Shown here: in pieces, positions 6,821 through 10,523 of the stretch
Numbering within the stretch: the stretch's first letter is position 1
How the letters are laid out: every line of letters starts with the position of its first letter
Source of the DNA: Methanomassiliicoccaceae archaeon UBA537
Lineage (GTDB): Archaea; Thermoplasmatota; Thermoplasmata; Methanomassiliicoccales; Methanomethylophilaceae
Direction: 5' to 3'
Length of the DNA stretch: 10,523 nucleotides
NCBI GenBank assembly: GCA_002504495.1
Contig: DATC01000069.1
Span: forward strand, 1-10,523
Notes under the pieces: model-generated
The model's database searches: none
What the model saw: the letters and a program-made list of their open reading frames with translations, nothing else
Told to the model about the DNA's origin: nothing
Position numbers and translations under genes: made by a program

Positions 6821-8114
6821 CCGACGGGAGATGCTTGAACCTCCTCGCATCCGGCCCGACGTAGTCCTTCACCACCTGGCCGTTCCCGACCAGGACGTAC
6901 TTGTAGATCATCAGGCCCTCCATCCCCACCGGTCCGCGGGCATGGATCTTGTTGGTGCTGATCCCCACCTCCGCCCCCTTGCCGAAGCGGTATCCGTCGG
7001 CGAATCTGGTGGATGCGTTGACGAAGACGTCGGCCGAATCGACTCCGGCGACGAACGAGGCGGCCGCCTCCATATCGCGGGCGACGATGGCGTCGGTATG
7101 ATGTGACCCGTGCGCATTGATGAAGGAGACGGCCTCCTCCAACGAATCGACCACATGGATCGAGAGGATCAGGTCGTCGTACTCCGTGTCCCAATCCTCG
7201 TCGGAGGCGGGTTCCGCGGATATGATGGCACGGGTGCGGCCGTCGCCGCGGAGCTCCACTCCCTTCATCCCGAGACGGGCGGAGACCATCGGAAGAAAGG
7301 CGTCGGCCACGTCGGAATGGACCAGGAGGTTCTCCATCGAATTGCATACGGCGGGATACTGCGTCTTGGAATCGACGACGATATCGCATGCCTTCTCCTG
7401 ATCCGCGCTTCTGTCCACATAGACATGGCAGACTCCGGACGCGTGGCCGAGCACCGGGATCCTGGTGTTCGCCTGGATGTACTGGACGAACGAGTTCGAG
7501 CCGCGCGGGATCAAAAGGTCGATATAGCCGTCCATGTCCAGTATGGTGCGGATGTCGTCGCGGGTCTCCATGAGCACGAAGGCCTCGCCGGGGATCCCCT
7601 CCGATGCAGCAGCGTCCCTGAGGACGCGGAACAGGACCTGGATGGAGCGGAGCGCCTCGCGTCCGCCCTTGAACGCCACCGCGTTCCCCGATTTGAGACA
7701 GAGGGACATTATCTGCGGCACCACGTCGGGACGGGACTCGAAGATCACGCCGAGCATGCCTATGGGGCATCTTATCTGATAGAGCGTCAACCCGTCGTCG
7801 AGGTCGAGGGAGGACATCACCTCTCCGACGGGGTCCTTCAGACTCTTCACGTCGGAGATGCCTGCGATCATGGCATCGATGCGGGCATCGTCAATCAGCA
7901 GACGGCGGTACATCGAATCTGTTATCTCGCCCGAATCCCGCATCGCCAGAGCAGACCTCAGATCCTCCGAATTGGCTTCGAGTATCTCGCGCCTGCAGGA
8001 GTCCAGCGCGGCGGCCATGGCGTCGAGCGCACGGTCCTTTACGGCCGTTGGTACGGCGGACAGCGCGATGGATGCGTTCTTGGCGGCCTTGATCTCTTCG
8101 ACGAGCTCGGACAT
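5784..8114 (-). CDS. proA: Gamma-glutamyl phosphate reductase (glutamate-5-semialdehyde dehydrogenase); frame left open through proB
   Basis: ProA reduces gamma-glutamyl phosphate to glutamate-5-semialdehyde with NADPH, the second step of proline synthesis. Residues 1 to about 430 form a complete enzyme: CPIGMLGVIFESRPDVV (116-132), SGNAVAFKGGREA, PRGSNSF, catalytic C257 in YPAVCNSMENLLVH, and near the end GPVGMEGLMIYKYVLVGNG. E. coli ProA has 417 residues, so the normal end would fall at about 6822-6830, next to the proB start. No stop is found there. The frame stays open to a TGA at 5784, overlapping nearly all of proB in another frame and giving a formal 776-residue product. The last 345 or so residues are then a shadow of proB. 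Treat the coordinates below 6822 as formal only. A TATA-like TTCATATAG (8137-8145, minus) about 27 bases before ATG 8114 suggests a leaderless or very short leader. Confidence 0.88.
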   Translation of the reverse strand: MSELVEEIKAAKNASIALSAVPTAVKDRALDAMAAALDSCRREILEANSEDLRSALAMRDSGEITDSMYRRLLIDDARIDAMIAGISDVKSLKDPVGEVMSSLDLDDGLTLYQIRCPIGMLGVIFESRPDVVPQIMSLCLKSGNAVAFKGGREALRSIQVLFRVLRDAAASEGIPGEAFVLMETRDDIRTILDMDGYIDLLIPRGSNSFVQYIQANTRIPVLGHASGVCHVYVDRSADQEKACDIVVDSKTQYPAVCNSMENLLVHSDVADAFLPMVSARLGMKGVELRGDGRTRAIISAEPASDEDWDTEYDDLILSIHVVDSLEEAVSFINAHGSHHTDAIVARDMEAAASFVAGVDSADVFVNASTRFADGYRFGKGAEVGISTNKIHARGPVGMEGLMIYKYVLVGNGQVVKDYVGPDARRFKHLPSDVPYPFGGERYGSQGYAGRCLAHRGEDRVLFDHGPQVRRLERLHGRRGGADRNAPRYGQGGPHRIVGRHPDRLQVHGDQAEPQRHLGQAGGRIGRPEHPDEGMERELPQPRDAGRADPDNQGRLLRQEAGRQSQPHHRVSSEVRGRPDLQRERRYQRLRDQIRGQRHPLRDHREQGGRRSADPPLGRRGAVRQRPHRQSRCEADPRGGGHPVHAPHGRRLRVGGRDRGHGHQAGRRRDLQGRGVQDDHRIEFRRGYSLQGRRRRGCGDDLPDGFGDVQEEEMDQGRHERRDRRGGRRRGSSGPEPQVPPADRHSRCRRHVLQGRGRRHRLQGGAHRQGDRILRFR

Positions 8115-8184
8115 AACGCCGTTCCATCCTCTATGCACTATATGAACTTCGAGGGGAGGCGCATACGTGAATCGGGAAGAATTG

Positions 8185-8193
8185 TTTTTATAT
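8185..8193 (+). promoter_or_regulatory. TATA box for tRNA-Ser
   Basis: TTTTTATAT is centred about 27 bases before the tRNA 5' end at 8217. It is the clearest archaeal TATA box in the window. It lies about 45 bases from the divergent proA TATA. Confidence 0.65.
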
Positions 8194-8216
8194 CGTGATT
8201 GAGTGGGGCGGGACAG

Positions 8217-8301
8217 GCCGAGGTAGCCAAGCCCGGTATGGCGGCGGTCTCGAAAACCGCTGGAGTAATCCTCGGGAGTTCGAATCTCTCCCTCGGCGCC
8301 A
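8217..8301 (+). tRNA. tRNA-Ser (anticodon CGA), with encoded CCA
   Basis: This is a class II tRNA with a long variable arm. The acceptor arm pairs GCCGAGG (8217-8223) with CCTCGGC (8291-8297); the discriminator is G at 8298, as expected for serine, and CCA follows at 8299-8301. The anticodon stem pairs GCGGT with ACCGC around the loop CTCGAAA, giving anticodon CGA (reads UCG). The T arm is GGGAG, TTCGAAT, CTCTC with one G-T pair. No intron is seen. The mature part without CCA is 82 bases. Confidence 0.95.
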
Positions 8302-8313
8302 TCCATCCCTCCT

Positions 8314-8329
8314 GATCTTCCCGAAGATC
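8314..8329 (+). terminator. Weak hairpin after tRNA-Ser
   Basis: GATCTTC and GAAGATC form a near-perfect inverted repeat 12 bases after the tRNA end, with a stem of 6 and loop CCCG. There is no run of T directly after it, only T-rich sequence, so its role as a terminator is uncertain. Confidence 0.3.
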
Positions 8330-8413
8330 GATTCCGATTCTGTCTCCTCCGTGACCGGGCTGTTCTGCTATTCCGGATCCATATGCTCTCGCGTTCTGAT
8401 TCTCACTGCGATT

Positions 8414-8435
8414 TTTCCCTAACAGATTAGGGAAA
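8414..8435. repeat. Perfect 9-bp inverted repeat (operator-like)
   Basis: TTTCCCTAA (8414-8422) and TTAGGGAAA (8427-8435) are exact reverse complements separated by CAGA. A related imperfect palindrome follows with its centre 40 bp away. The site lies 3' of the decayed GNAT gene (minus strand) and after tRNA-Ser (plus strand), with no obvious start of a gene close by. It could be a protein-binding site, a terminator hairpin, or part of a lost promoter region. Confidence 0.6.
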
Positions 8436-8452
8436 GATTGCGCGAATCGTCG

Positions 8453-8475
8453 TTTCCCCTAATCGCATAGGGATT
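8453..8475. repeat. Second, imperfect copy of the CCCTA/TAGGG palindrome
   Basis: TTTCCCCTAA (8453-8462) resembles the left arm of the first palindrome with one extra C. CCCTA (8457-8461) and TAGGG (8468-8472) form a 5-bp inverted repeat around ATCGCA. Its centre (8464.5) is exactly 40 bp from that of the first (8424.5), close to four helical turns, as expected for paired dimer sites on one DNA face. Confidence 0.45.
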
Positions 8476-8586
8476 CTTCAAGGGCAGCCTCCACGTCCTG
8501 CAGAACATCTCCTGGAGGACGGAACACGAAAAACACCCTGATGGACTGACGGGAGATGCAGGACTGCCGCCCTCCGACCATCGTGC

Positions 8587-8937
8587 TCAGATTACCAGAA
8601 CCAACTGATTCAGGGCGAGCTTGCCTTCCACAGGATCCGTCACACACAGGTATCTGAAACCGTGCTGCTCATAGTACGGTATGAGATCGTCCTGACAGTC
8701 GACCCTCATTACACGGCACCCTACGATCCCATTGGCCTGCTTCACCAATTCGACGGCATCCTCGAGAAGGTCTGCGCCCATGCCCTTGTAGGAGTCGTCG
8801 TCCCTTCCGAGCTGCCCGAGAAGGTAGCTCTGGGCGACGTTGTTGTCCGAGTCGATGTTCATCTTCTTGCTCAGCGATCTGGAGATATCCTCTTCGGGGA
8901 CACGGAGGCACCTGATCGAGAGCGTGAAGTAACCTGC
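8587..8937 (-). pseudogene. N-terminally truncated GNAT acetyltransferase (toxin-like)
   Basis: The frame encodes the C-terminal two thirds of a GNAT acetyltransferase of the type found as toxins in type II toxin-antitoxin pairs. Seen are GYFTLSIRCL (a core beta strand), SYLLGQLGRDDDSYKGMG (the acetyl-CoA loop region), LLEDAVELV, RVDCQDDLIPYYEQHGF and a final strand. Directly upstream in frame is TAA (8940-8938), with no room for the 60-70 N-terminal residues the fold needs before YFTL. The first ATG is at 8862, giving only 91 residues. No other frame upstream holds the missing part, so a deletion has probably joined the antitoxin 3' end to the middle of the toxin gene. It is unlikely to be active. 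The stop is TGA. Confidence 0.68.
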
Positions 8938-9137
8938 TTAGCCGAATCGGATTGTACTCGGTCGTTTTTGGATCCTCTGAGGATCTCTTCGATCTGCTTC
9001 GAATCGTCAATGACCTTGTGAGCCTTGGATGTGTCGATGGGCCCGCGACGATCTGCCTCATCGAAGGCTGCGACCAACCTGTCCACCTCATCCTGCGTCT
9101 TCAAGACTATGTCCTGATAGAAAGATTGCGTCGCCAT
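8871..9137 (-). CDS. Probable antitoxin of the decayed GNAT module, with altered C-terminus
   Basis: An 88-residue product. Residues 1 to about 58 look like a genuine small antitoxin-like protein (start MATQSFYQDIVLKTQDEVDRL, then FDEADRRGPID and an EEILRGSKN end), rich in charged helices. From about residue 59 the sequence turns serine/arginine-rich and is the toxin region read in another frame, so the native C-terminus has been lost or replaced. It overlaps the truncated GNAT frame by 67 bases on the same strand. Antitoxin-then-toxin order with close spacing is normal for such pairs. The ATG at 9137 lacks a clear ribosome site. The family assignment is my recognition of the layout, not a confirmed match. 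Confidence 0.5.
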   Translation of the reverse strand: MATQSFYQDIVLKTQDEVDRLVAAFDEADRRGPIDTSKAHKVIDDSKQIEEILRGSKNDRVQSDSAKQVTSRSRSGASVSPKRISPDR

Positions 9138-9205
9138 CTTACCACGATGCCTTATCGACCGCCTATGCCAAGTACATTGTCTAATGGAGTTTCTCGAAAA
9201 GCGGA

Positions 9206-9290
9206 AATCCTGAAGAGGAAGAGCGTCGTCTCCGACGTCATGGGAATAGTCTCATTTCAGAAGAAGTGAAGCTCTTCCGCAGTCAGGATT
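9206..9290. repeat. Split inverted repeat, about 19 bp per arm
   Basis: AATCCTGA (9206-9213) and GGAAGAGC (9217-9224) are matched by GCTCTTCC (9271-9278) and TCAGGATT (9283-9290). Each arm is therefore two 8-bp perfect blocks separated by 3 or 4 unmatched bases. The 46-base interior contains a further hairpin, CGTCG/CGACG (9224-9237). It lies between the antitoxin-like gene and the PH-like gene, which diverge here. It could be the ends of a very small mobile element, a structured RNA, or a pair of regulator sites. Confidence 0.45.
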
Positions 9291-9315
9291 AGATACCCCT
9301 TCGAATCGGATGCCC

Positions 9316-9861
9316 ATGGAATACACCGAATCCATGCGCATGATGCGCTTCAAGGACGCCGCGATGCTGATGGCGCTTATGGCAGTCATAGAATGCATCG
9401 CGGTGGCGAGCTTCGCCGGGATCGTCGATCTCGGGAAGGAGACCGACGCCGTAGGGCTTGCTGTCGTCACGACGGTGGTCGTCGCGGCATGCCTCATGGG
9501 AGCGCTTCTCAGGATGACCGTCAGGGTGGACGAGGACGGAGTGTCGGTGAAGACCCTCCGCACGAGAATGATACGCTTCGAGGAGATCGCCTCCGTCGCC
9601 GTGCGCGACAGAACATACGCCGTCGGCAGGTACGGAGGCTGGGGGCTGAGGCTCTGGATCAGAGGCACGGGATACGTCTCCCCCGAGTGCGAGGGAGGCG
9701 TGGAGATCCTCTTCCCGACAGGAAGAGGAGTGATGATCTCCTCGAGGGATCCCGAGCGCCTCATGGAAGCGATCGCTCGCCGTCGCGCACGATCGCGGTC
9801 AGCTCCTCCGGCAGCAGCCGGCTGTATCCCGGATGGCAATATGCCGTCTCCCCTTCTCTAG
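9316..9861 (+). CDS. Two-helix membrane protein with bacterial-PH-like domain; doubtful C-terminal tail
   Basis: A 181-residue product. Two hydrophobic segments (about 16-37 and 46-66) precede a small beta-rich domain: MTVRVDEDGVSVKT, the strand MIRFEEIASVAVR, the turn GRYGGWGLR (104-112), and a strand pair ending ILFPTGRGVMISSRDPERLMEAI. This order, with YGGWG in the middle and a final S-x-x-P-E-R-L helix, resembles membrane-anchored bacterial-PH-like proteins of unknown function. The family end would be near residue 155. The last 28 or so residues (SAPPAAAG and on) are low-complexity, lie antisense to the broken gene on the other strand, and end in TAG, so they are doubtful. ATG 9316 is preferred to ATG 9310 because CGGA lies just before it; a weak TATA-like ATTAGATA is at 9288-9295. 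Confidence 0.68.
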   Translation: MEYTESMRMMRFKDAAMLMALMAVIECIAVASFAGIVDLGKETDAVGLAVVTTVVVAACLMGALLRMTVRVDEDGVSVKTLRTRMIRFEEIASVAVRDRTYAVGRYGGWGLRLWIRGTGYVSPECEGGVEILFPTGRGVMISSRDPERLMEAIARRRARSRSAPPAAAGCIPDGNMPSPLL

Positions 9862-10041
9862 AAAGAGGGTCCTGAAACGGAGATGGAAAGCCGTCTGATC
9901 CTCGTCGAAGAGCTCGTATCACGGCCTGAGGTACAGGCACCGTTCGATTTCATACGGATCCCCGCAGAGACCGCGATGCGCCTCGATCTGCGACAGGATC
10001 TCCGTGCCCGGCCTGTCGTCTATGTAGCCGACGAATCCCAT
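9761..10041 (-). pseudogene. Broken small gene overlapping the HTH regulator (in-frame stop plus frameshift)
   Basis: The ATG at 10041 has a strong GGAGGAG ribosome site 5-6 bases upstream and overlaps the regulator stop by 22 bases. As read it gives 40 residues (MGFVGYIDDRPGTE start, CLYLRP end) and stops at TGA 9919-9921. The same frame then continues as YELFDEDQTAFHLRFRTLFLEKG. If one G is added to the four-base G run at 9850-9853 (minus strand), it goes on as ETAYCHPGYSRLLPEELTAI and ends at TGA 9761. The joined product of about 93 residues is coherent, with tryptophan (TGG) the obvious original of the TGA. I do not recognise the family. Two lesions suggest a pseudogene; sequencing error or a genuine 40-residue protein are alternatives. 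Its 3' end overlaps the PH-like gene. Confidence 0.5.
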
Positions 10042-10523
10042 CGTCTCTCCTCCGACTTAGCATCCGCCGACGGAGGCCCTACCACGAAGCCTATCGTGTG
10101 GAACTTCCTCTCCCCTTCCGTATCGGAGGTCTTGAATCCGCTGAAGATGCGCCCGAACTCCTCGACCAGATGCTCGACCTCCCTGTCCGTCCCGTACACC
10201 GGAGCGGTCCAGAATCCGAGGACCTCCCTGCGGGCGATCTCGCCCGGATTGCGCTCGGCATAGTCCGCGAACGAGGATGCGAACTGCATGCAGAAGGACA
10301 GGAACATCTCCGATATGCGGGTGCAGTCGGCGGACTCCAGAGGGGCGTCTCCGGTGCCGGGAAGCGCTCCCGGGTGTATGGCGTAGGTCTTCTCCACCGT
10401 GCCCCTCTTCCTGGTGTAGTCCACGACGTCCACCAGGCCGTCGCGCTCGAGCCTGGAGAGGAGGCGGTACATCGTGGAGCGGGGGATGCCGGGATTGACC
10501 TCGCAGAGGCGCTTGACGTTGAT
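10020..10523 (-). CDS. Winged-helix transcriptional regulator (ArsR/PadR-like), N-terminus outside the window
   Basis: 167 residues are in the window and the start lies to the right. The visible N-terminal part is the recognition half of a winged helix (NPGIPRSTMYRLLSRLERDGLVDVV), followed by a wing with RKRGTVEKTYAI. The C-terminal part (FLSFCMQFASSFADYAE, then EVLGFWTAPVYGTDREVEHLVEEF and ERKFHTIGFVVGP) fits a family of HTH regulators common in gut Firmicutes and some archaea, in which a helical domain with a final arginine/beta strand follows the wing. No ligand is known. The frame ends in TAG at 10020-10022, about 17 residues past the family-like end, and overlaps the next small gene by 22 bases, suggesting an operon. 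It may regulate that gene or itself. Confidence 0.8.
   Translation of the reverse strand: MNVKRLCEVNPGIPRSTMYRLLSRLERDGLVDVVDYTRKRGTVEKTYAIHPGALPGTGDAPLESADCTRISEMFLSFCMQFASSFADYAERNPGEIARREVLGFWTAPVYGTDREVEHLVEEFGRIFSGFKTSDTEGERKFHTIGFVVGPPSADAKSEERRWDSSAT

Noticed and set aside
5681..8114. A ProA-ProB fusion enzyme made by programmed frameshifting, like eukaryotic P5CS
   Set aside because: The order is proA-proB, the reverse of the known fusion. No slippery heptamer was noticed at the junction, and proB has its own possible ATG starts.
8414..8472. CRISPR-like pair of repeats with a spacer
   Set aside because: There are only two unequal palindromes with a 17-base gap, no further units, and no cas genes in the window.
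8459..8581. 40-residue minus-strand frame directly after the GNAT remnant (ATG 8581, TAG end)
   Set aside because: It has no ribosome site and no recognisable family, and it ends inside the second palindrome. Its modest length is expected by chance at this GC.
9178..9269. Plus-strand frame ending in a lysine-rich stretch (DVMGIVSFQKK) before TGA at 9269
   Set aside because: It looks protein-like at the end, but the upstream part is a shadow of the antitoxin gene and there is no good start. It could be a gene fragment, but this is not supportable.
9919..9921. UGA as selenocysteine codon in the small gene next to the regulator
   Set aside because: No selenocysteine insertion element was recognised, the surrounding residues do not suggest a redox site, and a nearby frameshift makes simple decay more likely.

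Overview
The window reads as a piece of a euryarchaeal chromosome, most likely Thermoplasmatota and probably Methanomassiliicoccales (gut or sediment methylotrophic methanogens). Evidence for Archaea is direct: archaeal-type ribosomal protein uS15, an archaeal RecJ-like DHH nuclease, Kae1, TATA boxes in place of -10/-35 promoters, and a tRNA-Val without an encoded CCA. The order-level placement is inference. GC is fairly high, coding is dense, and every well-supported protein gene ending in a family-typical place stops with TGA. That would suit a lineage that reads UAG as pyrrolysine, but it does not prove it.

Layout: (1) 67-564, a small membrane protein with a winged-helix-like segment and a C-terminal zinc ribbon. 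(2) 705-2510, rps15 followed 6 bases later by the RecJ-like nuclease. (3) 2218-3495 on the minus strand, the Kae1 subunit of KEOPS, which meets the nuclease gene tail to tail and reads on antisense into it. (4) 3610-3683, tRNA-Val(GAC). (5) A 321-base AT-rich intergenic region, then an AGCS sodium:amino-acid symporter and a 66-residue membrane protein two bases behind it, closed by a strong hairpin/U-tract terminator. (6) On the minus strand proA then proB, the first two steps of the glutamate route to proline. (7) 8217-8301, tRNA-Ser(CGA). (8) 8302-9315, a decayed stretch with palindromes, an N-terminally truncated GNAT toxin-like gene, its probable antitoxin and a split inverted repeat. (9) 9316-9861, a two-helix membrane protein with a bacterial-PH-like domain. 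(10) On the minus strand, an HTH regulator that runs off the window, overlapping a short gene that looks broken by one stop codon and one frameshift.

The housekeeping part (translation, tRNA t6A modification, replication/repair nuclease, proline synthesis) is ordinary in content but odd at gene ends. Kae1, ProA and the PH-like protein all lack a stop codon where their families end and read 30 to about 345 codons into neighbouring genes in another frame or strand. Either 3' ends and spacers have been eroded by deletion or this is assembly damage. The right-hand 2.2 kb looks like an accessory island with a toxin-antitoxin remnant and a pseudogene. I found no CRISPR array, integrase, transposase or clearly new defence system. 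The best candidates for something undescribed are the small membrane protein coupled to the symporter, the paired palindromes at 8414-8472, the membrane/zinc-ribbon protein at the left edge, and the broken gene next to the HTH regulator.
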